NCBI GenBank assembly: GCA_015501075.1
Contig: JADNYJ010000248.1
Location: 1 to 51,414 of the forward strand
DNA from: Gymnopilus junonius
Lineage: Eukaryota > Basidiomycota > Agaricomycetes > Agaricales > Galerinaceae
Length of the DNA: 51,414 nt
Direction of reading: 5' to 3'
The position numbers were made by a program, and so were the translations under genes. The first letter of the stretch is position 1, and every line of letters starts with the position of its first letter. This document shows positions 1-12,300 of this stretch, in pieces. The notes beneath the pieces were generated by a model. That model made no database searches and was not told the origin of the DNA. It saw only the letters and a program-made list of their open reading frames with translations.

Positions 1-179
1 CGTCTCCACAGTACATTCTGAATGCTGTTAGATATAGATATCATAAGATTTCAAAGCCTCCAGCATTGCAAACCTCCCTCTAATGTCCGTCATGTGCAGC
101 ATAATGATTTTGGAAGCCTTACAGGTCAGAGACTTTTAATCACTGTCAGAAGTCACCTCGAATTATTTTACACTAGGTT

Positions 180-2778
180 TCAAATGATGCCACTCCATAC
201 ATCAATCGTGATATCTTGCCTCTTCCGCCTGCTCGACGGACTTGGACTAAGAAAGTTTTCTGCTTCTTCTGGCTATCAACTGGTGACCATAAATCAAAAA
301 ATTCGAGCATAATTCACTAACTTATCTCGGGCAGCTATCAATATAGCAGAATGGTCAGGTGCATCGGCTTCATGTAAGTGTCTTCCCATCCTGAGGGAAA
401 TTGTCACTCAGTTGTATTCATGTAAAAGTGGGGCTTGGCTTGATGGTCCTGCAAGCCATTATTGGTATGTCATATAATCTTGTTAGTTTCCCTACTTGAA
501 AGGATATTCCCATAGTCAATGCAATCAGCACATTGATGTACAGTCTCACTCCAATTTTTGTTTCTCGCATTTCAAGTCTGATCCTGTTGGTAGTATCACT
601 CTAGGGTTGGTTCTGAATGGAATGGGTGGAGGGAAATGGCACATTCCATTTGTATGATTTGCTCTTCTCCTCTATTCCTGTACTTTTCTAACCTTTGACT
701 GTAAGGCCATGCTCAATAGAGCTGCTTGGGGTATGTGAGTGGTGTTTAATCATTAAGACTAAATACCCGATGAAATTGATCATGGTAGATGAGGTTCCTG
801 GTTTCCTTTGCTAAACCATATCATTCTGTCATGCTGTTGGTATGGTGTTGAGGGGTTGTACGGTGGTCAGATTACCAAGGTCATGATCGGGGCCATCTGG
901 CGTGAGTTCCGCAGCTCCTCATTTGACAAGGGTGATGATGTTCCTGATTTCTTTAGCGAGCTTTTATGACTTGAAGAACACCTTTGGGCAAAATCAGCCC
1001 ATGCAGACAAATGACTTTGGTATGCTCCAATAGCTCACAAGTAACATTACGTGGCATTCATATTTGCTTGAAGTGTCATTCATGATATTCTGGGTGATAT
1101 GTCTTCCAATGTTTCTTCTATGTCTGGAACAGTGGGTACTCATTTAAATTACTAGATTTTTGCTCATTTTTATTAGCTATCAGATTCCAGCTCTTCTTTC
1201 CTCAGTTGCTGTTATGGTAGCTGCCTTTGCACTTTTTATATGGGCTCTGGCCAAGCAGGGCAATGGCGGACCACTATTTACTAACCCAGAAGAAATCGAG
1301 GGCATTGGTAAACTTAATCCTGGTTCCATGCTTGGCTGGGTTATGGTACATTGCATTACAAGTGGTATAGGTGGTTGGGCAGGTGGTGTAAGTTGTCATC
1401 TCATCCTCGTTTTTTGAGTTTTGAGCTCAGAGGAATCCACATGCAGATTTTGTACCAAAGTGGTATATGCATTCTATTCAATGTAGCTGCCCATTTTCTA
1501 ATGAAAAAGCCTACAGACTTTTCATGCTATGCCGTTAATCCTGGAGACCAAATGTGGGGCCAGATACTCATTATTCCGATATGCCTCCTGGGATCAAATG
1601 TACTGGGAATCATCACGACATCTGCAGCATGAGGATTTTACCCAGATGAACCCTTGCTCTGGTAATTATATCATTCATTAGTTAGCATGCCCTGATAGTC
1701 TGTTAGAAAACTCTATGACCTTCTTCATGCTATTCAGACTCATGAGGGCCCTGCAGTGCATGCAGCCGTCTTTTTCACGGCTTTTGCATTCTTCATTTCT
1801 CAACTATGCATTGGTGTGAGCTAAACTTGATCATCTCTTCTAACCTTCATTAACTTTTGCAGATCATTGCTTGTGGCATAGTGGGTGGAATGGATCTTGC
1901 TGCTTTAGTACCTAAGTGAGATGGTGGGCTTCTTCAATATCAGAAGGCTAACAAACCTAAGCAGGTATATCAATATTTGGTGAGGGTCCTTCATTATTGC
2001 TGTCATTGGGATCTGTATTAATCCTTGGTGTATACTAAACATTGGTCATGATATTTTCTACCTTTTAATTACTGAGTAAAGCATCGAACAGACTGCAAAT
2101 TCATTCATTTCAGCTATATCTGGATATGCAGTTTTTCTTGGACCACTAACAGGGATCATGGTGGTATGCATATCCTATTTTAGCTTCTATCTGTTGGCTT
2201 AATAGTGGAGTGACTCCAGGCAGATTATCACCTCTTATGAATGTGTTGCGTCAAACTCTCTCACTTCTTTATACCCAATCAAGCAAGTGATTACTGGTAA
2301 GTTTCCTTGGAATGTCTTGCAAATATATCTGCTAAGGGAGATTCTATCTTAAAAACAGGTTCTGGCATGGTATCAACTGGCGCGCCCCTCTAGCATGGGT
2401 ACTAGTATGATCATGTTTTATTTATTAATTTAATTATGTACTCACAAAGTTGTGTAGGGTGTTTGGTGGAGCATGCCAGGATTTGCTCAGTCAATTACAC
2501 CTGAATCTGTCAATATTAAGGGCAGTTGGACATATGTTGTTTCTCGTTCTTTCATCAAGTTAAAGCTAATGGAAATGGACAGCCATATTTACTATCTGTC
2601 CTGGCCATTGGCCTTCTGCATCAGCGGTGCATCATGGATAATACTAAATAAAATCTGGCCACCGCCAGGAATTGGTGAAGTTGATGAAAAGGATTTCTTT
2701 GGCACATTTGGTCTGGCTGAAGGGAATGTCTCTGACATTTTTGGTGCTAGTTTACATAGCATGGAAAAGGAGGTTTGA
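180..2778 (+). pseudogene. NCS1-family nucleobase permease (uracil/allantoin/thiamine type), decayed
   Basis: Short exons in shifting frames match fungal NCS1 nucleobase:cation symporters in order: an N-terminal piece at 186-270 reading SNDATPYINRDILPLPPARR then TWTKKVF, INIAEWSGASAS (331-372), a YGVEGLYGG block near 840, a membrane segment at 1180-1400, and the KKPTDFSCYAVNPGDQMWGQ block at 1500. Then come TSAA, a VPKYINI-like block, SGYAVFLGPLTGIMV (about 2115-2160), INWRAPLAW (about 2365) and MPGFAQSITPESVNIKG (2473). The last part reads SWPLAFCIS...WPPPGIGEVDEKDFFGTFG and ends at 2778. Intact members are about 500-550-residue plasma-membrane permeases with 12 helices importing uracil, uridine, allantoin or thiamine; the substrate cannot be told here. 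At least two in-frame stops break it: TGA at 1630-1632 where the family has Arg-Gly, and TGG-TGA at 1978-1983 where it has Arg-Arg-Gly. Both fit CGN to TGN transitions. Splice sites are mostly preserved, so it died fairly recently. The first exon may lie left of the window. Confidence 0.8.
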
Positions 2779-3360
2779 GTTGTGTCTGCATTTTTGTAAT
2801 TTGCGTTGAGTTTATATGCTCTTGCCGCGTTCTGCTCTTGCTGCGTTCAGAATCAGGCTGCCGCCCTTCTGAACGAAAATAGACAGGGCGTGAGTCATTT
2901 ATTTACTTGCCAATAGTATGGACTATTTGATATTATTTACATCTCTTCCTACCCTACAATCCAAGCTGAGCAAGAAATCCGGTATGGACTATCCGATCCC
3001 AAAGCCAATTTTCCCCTCTCTTATCAGCAGGTTGAATGCAGACATTCTTTGGTTTATCTTTTCTGCGACGCAGACATGTATAACCTGACAGAATATGACA
3101 TCGAATTGAACAAGTATTTGACCAAACAATCTGTACGACGAGCGTTCTTGAATAACGCCTATGCCAAGTGAAGGAAAGGGGAGGAGTGGTGGGCAATTCT
3201 GGCCGATAAGCACTCCTCTTCGTCATCGGCCATGCGAAATCAGCTTTCGTTGGCATCGCGATCAATGATCGGTTTCGGACCGCTCCCACGTGTTCGGCAG
3301 AGACCCTATTTTCCAGTTCTCCTCACACCTACTGAGCGTCCTGGGCGCTGGACTACAACG
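2779..3360. other. Intergenic; 5' region of the GT31 gene
   Basis: No convincing gene is seen. The open frame on the minus strand (2954-3289) has no family resemblance. The plus frame stays open upstream of 3361 back to an ATG at 3232, but its 43 residues look like translated leader. I treat it as 5' UTR/promoter of the downstream glycosyltransferase gene. Confidence 0.4.
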
Positions 3361-4677
3361 ATGTATCCACCTTCTTCTCAGTACTCACTCCTCCCCACCG
3401 ATCCAGAGGATATTGACAGCCCTGCTGATCCTCTTGATGCCCCACCAACATCAAAGCCCATTTCCTCGTGGCTCAACGTCAATTCATTTCGCACGCGTCG
3501 CTTCGCTTTCTTGGCCGCTGGCAGCTTGATCGTTTTCATTCTTGCGGGACTTTACTGGAGACACGTCTTCCAAGAGACGGTCGTTTTTCCTGAAGATGTT
3601 TTGGTGTTCAGTCCAGATTCACGGCCTAAGTGGTTGGATACACCGCCGGCTGAACCCACCGTGCTGAGGATTGCTGTGATCACAAGAGTGGATGGCTTTG
3701 AGAGGCGGAAGGCGGTTAGGGAGGCCATGTTCAAAGGAGTACGGAAGGAAGACGTCACGTTGGATTACCGTTTCTTCGTTGGTGCTGCTCCGAAGGATAC
3801 GAACGGTACAATTGTGCATCGGCTTGTCGAGGAGGAGAATAAGAAGTTTAACGACATTGTTATGCTGGACAAGATTGACGACATTCCGGAGAGACTCTCT
3901 GAAAAGCGTTACGCCGCTCTAAAATGGGTAAGTTTCGATCTTCTGTTCCTTCGAATTCAGCTCATACACTGCTTCCATCCAGGCTGCATCGGTATCTAAT
4001 GCCACTTATGATTATTTCATGACCTTGGATTCGGACACTTTCGTGCGATTCGTTCCTCTGGCTCGGCGCCTCCCTGAATTGTACGGAGATAAGAAAGTCA
4101 ACCCCAGAGAACAACCGGTGCTCATAGGTCGAATGAGCCAGCATTTGACCTACTTTATACCGACTATCCCAGATGGAAATACGGACCCAAATGATGAGGA
4201 TGCTTTTATACGCGGCCCATGGTTTTTATACCCTGCTGGTATCGGATACATGATGAGGTTCGCTGTATCTACCTTGAGCACGTAATCGAGTTGCTAATGT
4301 CACCCTTATCCAGCTCTTCCTTAGTGAACATAACGCTTTCGACAGACCCTCCTCTTCCTCACCATATCCATTATCCATCAGACGACGTTATGATTGGATC
4401 CTGGATCGGAGCTTTACGACTGTTTAATAATAACACAATTGAGTGGAATTCGACCGAGCATTCAGGAGAACCCATACATCACGTCCACCCAAAGCCTTTC
4501 TTGCCATATTCTGTAGATACCCTAATGATTGACGATGTTCAAGGATGGCATGATTTCCCAGGACGGGGAGGTCATGATGCGCCCATCTCCTGGAACAGTG
4601 TTTGTACGCACCACATCACTGCAGTCGAAATGAAGGGGCTTCGGAAACGACTGGAGTTCCTTGGCGAATGGAAATAA
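3361..4677 (+). CDS. Type II membrane GT31-type beta-1,3-galactosyltransferase-like protein
   Basis: Three exons: 3361-3927, 3983-4257 and 4314-4677, with introns of 55 and 56 bp; total 401 residues. The first donor is GTAAGT and the second a weaker GTTCGC. A short cytoplasmic tail (MYPPSSQYSLLPTDPED) is followed by one hydrophobic anchor, RFAFLAAGSLIVFILAG, near residues 48-64, then a lumenal domain. The domain shows the Galactosyl_T (GT31) order: an RIAVITRVDGFERRKAVREA start, E(E)NKKFNDIVMLD, then LSEKRYAALKW, and the DxD metal-binding motif as TLDSDTF. It ends near GWHDFPGRGGHDAPISWNS. Family members transfer galactose or a related sugar in the Golgi; acceptor and linkage are not visible. 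The frame is open through both junctions and all key motifs are present, so the gene is probably functional. The start at 3361 is chosen because the tail then resembles other short-tailed Golgi enzymes; ATG 3232 is an in-frame alternative adding 43 residues. The next gene is convergent. Confidence 0.8.
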
Positions 4678-5659
4678 CGCATGTAATCTTAAACGATAAA
4701 ATAATATACCTTCCTCATGATGTACTACTACATTGCAATACCAGGGTTACAAGGAGTCAAAGCTTCAAATTTTCGTCATGGTTAGCGCTTAATACTTATC
4801 AGTTACATATGGCCCTTTACATATGAACTTTGATTCTTTTGTAGTTTGATGAGTTTGAGTGTGTCAGGAATGGGACTCGGTAACGAATTCCGTTTGTCAA
4901 TGGTTCCAATAGCGTGCTTAGGTGTAGACAATAAGGCAAAAATGGATGAGAGTTCCGGGAATAGTGAGAAAGTGGGGAAATTTGAGTATCTTGAGACGAG
5001 AATTTGTAATATCTCGGTCGATTTCTATGCTTCTGAGTTGAGTAGTGCAGTTGTATTCAACTGGGGAACTACGGTACACAGACCCAGTACTTGTACCATA
5101 GGTATTAACCGAGCAGTTTCAAAGAGAAGGGAAACTTTCTGGAGGAAGTGAGTGGAAGTTGACATAAACGAAGTAAAAATTTATAGAACCGACCAGTTAT
5201 GGCTGAGCATATGGTTGGGTCGTATTCTATAGACTAAATGGAGCGAAATAAAGTTTTATGAATGATAAACGAAGGAGGAAAAGAGATTTAGAAAATTTTT
5301 TATGTTGGAAACCGAAGAATATTGCTTGAGGAATAAAGTTGGAGGTCGTTTATGGTTGATTGTAGGTCGGTTAATTGAAGTTTGAAATTGTATTTCTTGA
5401 TCCTGAGTTGAGGCGAGAGGAGGAGAGGATTTCGTTGCGAGGAAAATGATATCTCTGGGGGGTAATAAATGGCCGTTGTTGCGCACCATTATTATCTTAT
5501 CTAAAGTTATCTATGGTGGTTCTTTCTTGAATACGGACCCACGCTGAGGGTCTCCCTCACACCATCAGACCGTAAGCCCTGTGCCAGATGAAGCTCTTCC
5601 TTGGAATAAACATATGGTTGGTCCTTTATAAGGACCTCTCCGATTACCATTCATTTATC
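4678..5659. other. Intergenic region between convergent genes
   Basis: About 1 kb between two convergent stops. Small open frames (4846-5151 plus, 5256-5489 minus) have no recognisable motif, signal peptide or splice context. I see no repeat or transposon end. It presumably carries both 3' UTRs. Confidence 0.5.
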
Positions 5660-7187
5660 CTACCTAAGCGGTACACCAAACCGATCTACTTCCCAGCCGT
5701 GTATCCTATAGTCTCTCCAAATCCCCTCTAGCTGCTTTACCTGGCCCCAGATACGCTTCCTATTTATCATTGAATCAGATTCGAAACAACGCCGCACAAA
5801 ATAGTACCAAGGAAAATCTTTATGGTCAAAGAGGCTAAGAGGACTCGAGTCCGAGTCTTGCTCAGCCGCTTCAGTGCGTAAAAGAAAAGTCGATATAGCA
5901 TCATACGCTTTCTTTTCCTCTCCGTGCATAGTTGTGACTGGTCGTACCCAGAACAAGCATCCAGAAGGACGACTAGCCATACTCTTTAGGGCGTTGTTGA
6001 GAAATGATGAATCCGTAAGGGTGTTATACAGCCTTTTGGAAGAACGCGCCAGAGTGAAGTATGTCACAACGCTATCGGAAAATTGGGCAATGTTGAACAG
6101 GACGCTGCTCGGAAAAGGCTTTAGCGTATCAGAAGGGATGGTTGTCATTGGGAATTGGGTAAAGGCATATTTTATTATCTGCTCGTCGTCGGCGACAGGC
6201 CACCTAAAAGATATTGTTAACAGTCAACTTATAGTTGAATTAAGCAGTATAAGAGACGACAATCTCACATATCAGGAGCATGAAACATCCAGGAACGACA
6301 GTCACGCGTAATCGAATCGAGGAGCTCTTCTGGAGGATCTCTTCTTCGTATAGATGCTGTAGTACATTTTGGAACGTTCAGGTTTTCGGCGACATCGTAT
6401 TGCGTTTGGTCCAATGTACGCTCAATGCCATCATAATCGATAAAAGGCAGGATTCCAATCCCATTGACTAAATGACTATAAGAAAAGGTTCCGTCAAGAG
6501 GAGTACTATGAGGCATTTACCCCGTCCTTTTGGTCTAGAGTTCACCACTTCGTAAAGCTCGCCTGCAAGATTCAGCTGACGACCACGCTGTGGTTCGGGC
6601 AGCTGATTGAAATCGAGCCATGCCCGAAGGTAATGGTAGCAGCCCTCAGAAAGGAAGAAGTTTCCAAACCCGTCCTCGCGAGCCAGCTCGTCGTATAAAT
6701 AGTTGCTCGAGGAAGTTCTTGAGAGTTTCTCTTCTTGTGTCTCCACCACGTTACCCTCTCCATCCACCGTTCTATGTATGACGACCCTGAACTCTCCGCA
6801 GTTGGCGTCCTTCACAAGCCGTGTTTCCACTTCCTGGCCATCTGGTATCCGCCTCATGTAGCCCGTGTCCGTAGAGACGATCTGATGAGGTGTATCATCC
6901 TCCTCCGACAGGAAGTGGCCAACGGCAATACACGTCCGAAACCCCTGCCACCTCCATCCCGGGCGCGTGAACCAGTCAAACCCATCAGATGACTCAGCGT
7001 CAAGAGCTGTTTGAAGCAATTCCTGCAGAGCGTCTTCGTCCAACTCCATGTCGTGGAGTAAAGAAGGATCGTACTCGATGAGTTTCTCCGCCAGGTCCCC
7101 AGCGCCATAAGCTGTGTCTGTGTATATGCCGTTGGGAGGAATTGGGGAAATACCACAGAGTAGACAGAGTTCGTCCCAGTGTCCCAT
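5660..7187 (-). CDS. F-box-type fungal protein (N-terminal Cys-pair module plus F-box-like segment)
   Basis: Three exons on the minus strand: 7187-6521, 6467-6269 and 6203-5660, with introns of 53 and 65 bp; 469 residues with all junctions in frame. It starts MGHWDELCLLCGIS, a tryptophan plus Cys-x2-Cys start I associate with a large Agaricomycete family. The middle is acidic, then comes SEGCYHYLRAWLD and a short joining exon (VNGIGILPFIDYDG). The third exon holds an F-box-like stretch, LKPFPSSVLFNIAQFSDSVV...LARSSKRLYNTL, near residues 315-350. F-box proteins usually recruit substrates to SCF ubiquitin ligases, but in this expanded fungal family targets are unknown. The first splice acceptor offers two AGs; only the downstream one (exon from 6467) avoids an immediate stop. 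An upstream in-frame ATG at 7241 would add 18 hydrophobic residues and is less likely. The MULE insertion begins about 600 bp upstream of the start and could separate it from distal promoter elements. Confidence 0.65.
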
Positions 7188-7788
7188 CTTAGGTGATGGA
7201 AGGCCGAAGAGAAGGGTGACTAGGTGGAAAAAAAAAGACATGATGGTCGTGCGCGAAATGACAGTCGCCGCCCAAAGTGACGTGAAAAGAAACCGATAAT
7301 TAGGAACTGCTGGCAGACTTGGGGTGAGTATCTCATTAATACCGCAAGTCGTTACTGGCTAGACACATGACATTGGCCACTTTTTAATGACTTGCGAGAG
7401 AGTGCAGTCGCTGAAAGGGACGTCGATGATGTTGGATTCATTTCCATAGTGGCGGTTACTATTAGATCCGAAGAACACTGATTGGCTCAACTATGGCCGG
7501 GAATATCCGACACCGAAAATCGTTTCGGTTTCAGTCGCACCTTGTTCATTGAACCACTATCTTGTCCCAATGATAATGGACGGCAAAACAAGGCTCATGT
7601 CTATATATCTGACTATTCAAACGGCGTCCTTGTTCAAATATGTCCTGCTGCGGGACTTCAGGGAGACAGGTCGTCGGGTTTTCGCTCAGGATACTGGTTC
7701 TGTACATTTGATGCGCTCTTAAGATTCTATCCTGGCTCCACGATTCATTCACTTTGAGGAACTGACTTGGAGCCTTCCTTAAAATAAC
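7188..7788. other. Promoter-side intergenic region left of the MULE
   Basis: Sequence between the start of the F-box-type gene and the target duplication of the MULE. The plus-strand frame at 7482-7757 has no recognisable domain. No repeat is seen apart from the 9-bp target duplicate at its right end. Confidence 0.4.
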
Positions 7789-7797
7789 ATCCTGTGG
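7789..7797. repeat. Left target-site duplication of the MULE
   Basis: ATCCTGTGG here is repeated exactly at 14081-14089. A 9-bp duplication is typical of Mutator-like elements. One or two Gs could instead belong to the element end, so 7-9 bp is the safe range. Confidence 0.85.
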
Positions 7798-7925
7798 GGC
7801 ACGGTAAAAAAGCCGTGGCAGCCGTGCGATGGCCGTGGCATACCGTGGTCGAGTTGCACGCACGGCAGTGACTTTGCACGGTAGTGGCACGTTACCCACG
7901 GTATCCACGCCTGCACGGCCCACCT
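7798..7925 (+). repeat. Left terminal/subterminal inverted repeat of the MULE
   Basis: It pairs with 13925-14080. The outer about 30 bp share a GGCA start, an A-run and GCCGTGGCA; further in there are repeated CACGG/CCGTG and GCACG motifs in both orientations. Confidence 0.75.
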
Positions 7926-7999
7926 ATATCGAGAAAGTATAGTACATTGAAGGACCTTCTACACACCAGTGGGGGTAAATGACGCCTTTAATATTGGAT

Positions 8000-9397
8000 T
8001 TGGAATAAAAAATTAAGAGAGACAAATGATCAATAATTGAATATAGTATTTAACTTGTTTCCTGCATGAGTTACCCTTAAAAAACAATTTATCTTGAACA
8101 TTGAGAGTGTCTAAAATACATCCCCGAGCGATTCTAGGATGCATGACTGGCTGTGCAGTTTGCGCGCAAACGGTTCGGCCAGTTTATGCATTGCAAAGAC
8201 AAAATCATGTGACCTGCAACTTTGTAGGCAGTATGCGAGAAGTTGTACGGACATCAATAGTCCATGAATGTGTGTTTTACACGGGTAGATATGTCTGTTA
8301 GGATACGATATACATGTTTTACGACTTGAAATTTTTTACATTAACAGCCAAATGAAATTATCAAGTGTTTTCGACCTCGGCTTCAGCTTGAAGCCCGTGG
8401 GAAATCCAATAAGACGCTCAAGACGCACCTAGTTGTTAATGTATCTCGCCACAAAAACCAGGGCCCCTTAACTATAATTTGCTTCTGTAGGCCCATGTAA
8501 AATCCAATGAGAGGCATGAGACCACTTCGACTTCAACTGGAGGAAGAGTGGTTGAGTTCCTCCAAGGTATAATGATGGAATTCTGTTCTTTAGATAGTGT
8601 AGATTAACTAATTACATGTGTAACAAATTCAATCCACAGCCAAAATGAACTGCAGGCTTGAAGATAAGTAGTACATGGTGAAGTGACAAGTCCACTGTGC
8701 AAACTTCATGTACCTAACTGTCATTGTATCCTTGCGACAAGAATTGAGTTCCCCCTCGTAAAATTTGAGAAGTCATGAAACTCTTCAGGACTCAGGGGAC
8801 AATTTCAAAATTGAATGCCATTGAAATGACGTCCTGTCAGTCTATAGTTTAATCCGATACTGGGCGTGATTAATGATGCTCCGTACAGAATCGTCATTGT
8901 CAGAAGTGACTGAGGAGTTAGGGGGTTACTCGATCACCGGCATTGCACATGGCGAATGTGGCGCACGCACATGCACGGTACTACTCCGGTGCGGTACTTG
9001 ATTGCATGGCTACCGTGAATCCGGCACGCTCCTGAGCACGCCCCTTCATGCCCCTTCACGGCCATGCTCGCACATCAAAATTTGGGCACGCACCTTGACA
9101 CGTCCAGCACGGTAGTACCATAGCCATGCACGCACCATGGTATAGTTGACACGCACCTTGTAGATAAGTCAAAGAACTCATCTGATCGCCTAAATTATTG
9201 ATGAATGCGAATTTCAGATTTCTGCTGCTGCAACATTTTACCGGCTCTCCTATCCGTTGATAGGCTATAGATCCGTTCTGGAAAATACGAAAGATAAGAG
9301 GGTGGCGATAGACAATCCGCTCTACCTTTTCCCCCCTCATCAAGGCTCACAAAAATCATTTACTCTATTCATCCCTATATTTACTCTCGACGATGGT
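8000..9397. other. Non-coding left part of the MULE
   Basis: About 1.4 kb between the left end and the first transposase exon. I recognise no gene; the plus frame at 8101-8301 is not supported. The stretch 8935-9160 is a second cluster of GCACGC/CATGCACG motifs, so either the subterminal repeats are long or an older related end is buried here. The promoter of the transposase gene should lie at its right end. Confidence 0.5.
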
Positions 9398-12300
9398 ATG
9401 CTTCCTGGCCTTTCTTTATTTTACAGTGCTCCTGATCACTTTTTCCAGGAATTTCTCAAACATATCTACGCTTACTTCGTTCCCGACAACCCTGTCTCGA
9501 AGGATTTGCATACAACGCAAGAGAAGAACTTCAATATGCGTCCTGGCCCAGTCCAAAATCTGATACCCGTCTACAATAATCAAGGTCTGGGCATTTTCTT
9601 TCCCCGAGTCTATAGATTTTAATTGTTGAATTAGGCAAATTGGTGAGATTCATCGAAACATCGCAAGACGATGAACTGGTTGGCCATAAACCCCCAAAGA
9701 TACGTGAGTATCCTACATTTCTGTGATATACAACTTCGACTCATTCCCAATTAGCAGTCAGCATGTCCACAGAGAATGTTACTTCATCAGATGCAAAGTA
9801 TATACCCAGTGCTCTGTATACACATGCCCCGGATGGGACACTTGTACCTCTATCTTCTCGTGAATCCATTCCGTCTACTGTTAAACCGGCCATTCCACCT
9901 CCTGAGGCGAAGGTTTCTGCACCCTCCACGTTAAGCGCCGGTGTTATTAATTGGGATGGCTGGCCAACTGGCATTTTCGAACATGATTTTACCTACAAGG
10001 AGTGCGAGGAAACATCTGGGTTAAGGGTTCATTGGGCTACTAGGGTCAACGGCGGTGACAGGAAGGGAAATGAGTATGCAGATTCCTGGGAGAACGGAAA
10101 GAAGTCATCGAGGACATGCCTTGGGTTATTGAATGTGATAATCCCATGTGTTCTATTGTTGTACGGCCTCATACAAAGGCTGCCAGTCTCGACAAACAGC
10201 TTCGGACACCATGCAAGTGCAGTGCCGTTCTCTCACATAGGGAATGTGATGTCATGTCTTATCTGTGGAAGTGGAAGGGAGGCGTTCATTATTCAAACAA
10301 CGGCTTTCATACGCATCGACGACCAACCCACATACTCCATCTTCTTCCTAATGAACTACGTCGATTCGAAGAACTGGTTAAAGCTTACCCAAAGTCTGGA
10401 CCACTCCAACTCATCGTCGGCGTTCCTGGATTAGAAGGCCCCGGAGAATCAGTAGCAGATATATCCGATGTCTTATTGAATGCTGGGCGCGTCAGTAAAG
10501 AGAAGCAGAAGGTCAAAAAGACAGCACAGACCGCTGACGGACTTGTTGCATCATTTTCCAAGTTTGCCAGGGACCATCCCAACTTTGTTATCCACTCACA
10601 GTTCGATGAAGCGACCGTAATTTCTGTCCAGACGAACTTTATGAGGTCTCAGCTTGTCAAGGAATCACGCTTGGAGGGACCAGTAAACGGAATGGTCAAC
10701 GATGCCGCTCATGGATGGTGGAAAGAAAGAAATTCCCTTCTCATGGTATCGTCAACATATTGTCCCGATCTCTTATGTTGGGTTCCTGGTGTCATGTCCT
10801 TTACGAATGGCGCGACAGAGGAACATTTCGAGCATCACTTCTTGGCTGTTATGCAAAGTATTGCAAGGGAAGCTGAATCTCGAGGGATGGATATCATTGA
10901 CGATCTCTTTGCTGGGGTAAGCCCTTTGTTATCTCCAGTTTAAGAACGATGTTAATACTTTTTTCCAGATTATGGATTTCAGTCAAGCAGAGCGTGGAGG
11001 GTTTATTCAATCCTTTATAAAGTTTTGGATGATGCAGCCGGAAAATAAACGTACGCGTCAAGAGCTTCAAGTTGCCGCTGAGCGCTTATTGAAAGGGTGT
11101 CGAGAACACTTCCGAGCTGGTGTCATTAGAATCAGCAAAATCAGCGGCGTCATACCTCCAAATATGCGTGACGAGTTTATAGCACGAGCGCTTGCCCTCC
11201 TCGATGCCCCATCCTCCGAAGATTTCATCGCTCTGGTTAATCTTCTTGTCCGTGACTTTCCCAAGACAAAAAGCTGGATGGATTGGTGGGTACGGCCCAG
11301 TGTAGCATCTATGCTTTTCGAGTCTGAACGGAAGATGAACACTGACTTGTGGGATTCCTTACCTGACAATAATAATGCAGAAGAAGCTATGCATTGGAAA
11401 CTTTACAGTGCTTGCGGGCGTGATCACGAGTTATTGGAAGGCTTTTATTCTCTTTATTCTGTGGCGGTATATTTTGAACGTCTTCATGCTGGTGCACGAG
11501 GTGTGTTTATTTAATGTTAATGCATACATCTAAACCTGATCATTAATTTTCAGAAGGGAAATTGATTCGTTATGGTCAAGCTGAACCATGGAAGGTCATT
11601 CAGCAGAAGATTGGTCGCACTAAGAAGTCGCGTGCTAAGGATCTTGTTGAAAAGAAGCAGAAGAAGAACGATGGTCGGCCACCAGATACCATCAAAGAGC
11701 TTCTAGGTACCCAGCCCAAGCCGAAGAAAGCAGTGCAGTCAAAGGAAGTTGGTCCAACACCAGGATCGTCTCTTCCAAAACCCACGAATGCTTTACACAA
11801 AAAAACAGCACAACAAAAGTCAATGTCCTCAATGTTGAATCTGACCATCAGACAATTTATACCTATGATGATACGAAATATCGAGGCTCACCAGTTCAAG
11901 AAGCGGATGCTCATTTTGAGACACACATGGCAGGCCGAGGTATTCGACTTAATGGTTTCGTCGTCTGGCAAGTTTTCTATTTTCTTCGAGGCGGATTAGA
12001 TGCCCAGAAGTCTTTCTTCATGCACAGGACACAAGCTCTCAAGGACAAGTTTGATCTCAAATTCTCTACGACGAATCTTGATCAGCTTCCTTCTGTCAAC
12101 CTCGACTCAGACAGCCTCGTCGAACTGCCAGCTCAAGCACGAAATTGGCTCTTCAACCCTTTCAAGCTGAATACGAAGGAATACGTATCTGAACTCAATC
12201 CAGATGACAACATTTCTGAAGACCTTGGTCTGGAATCAGAGGACACCATGGATCCACAGGATGACCTCCTTCCCGCTGATTTGGAGTCAGTTGCTGGTTC

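Noticed and set aside
3232..3360. Longer N-terminus for the GT31 gene from ATG 3232
   Set aside because: The extra 43 residues have no tail-like or family-like features; starting at 3361 gives a usual short Golgi-enzyme tail. Kept only as an alternative.
9763..10434. The transposase gene starting at the ATG at 9763
   Set aside because: Two well-formed introns upstream (9585-9634 and 9704-9754) join earlier frames to this one in phase, so 9763 is an internal Met.
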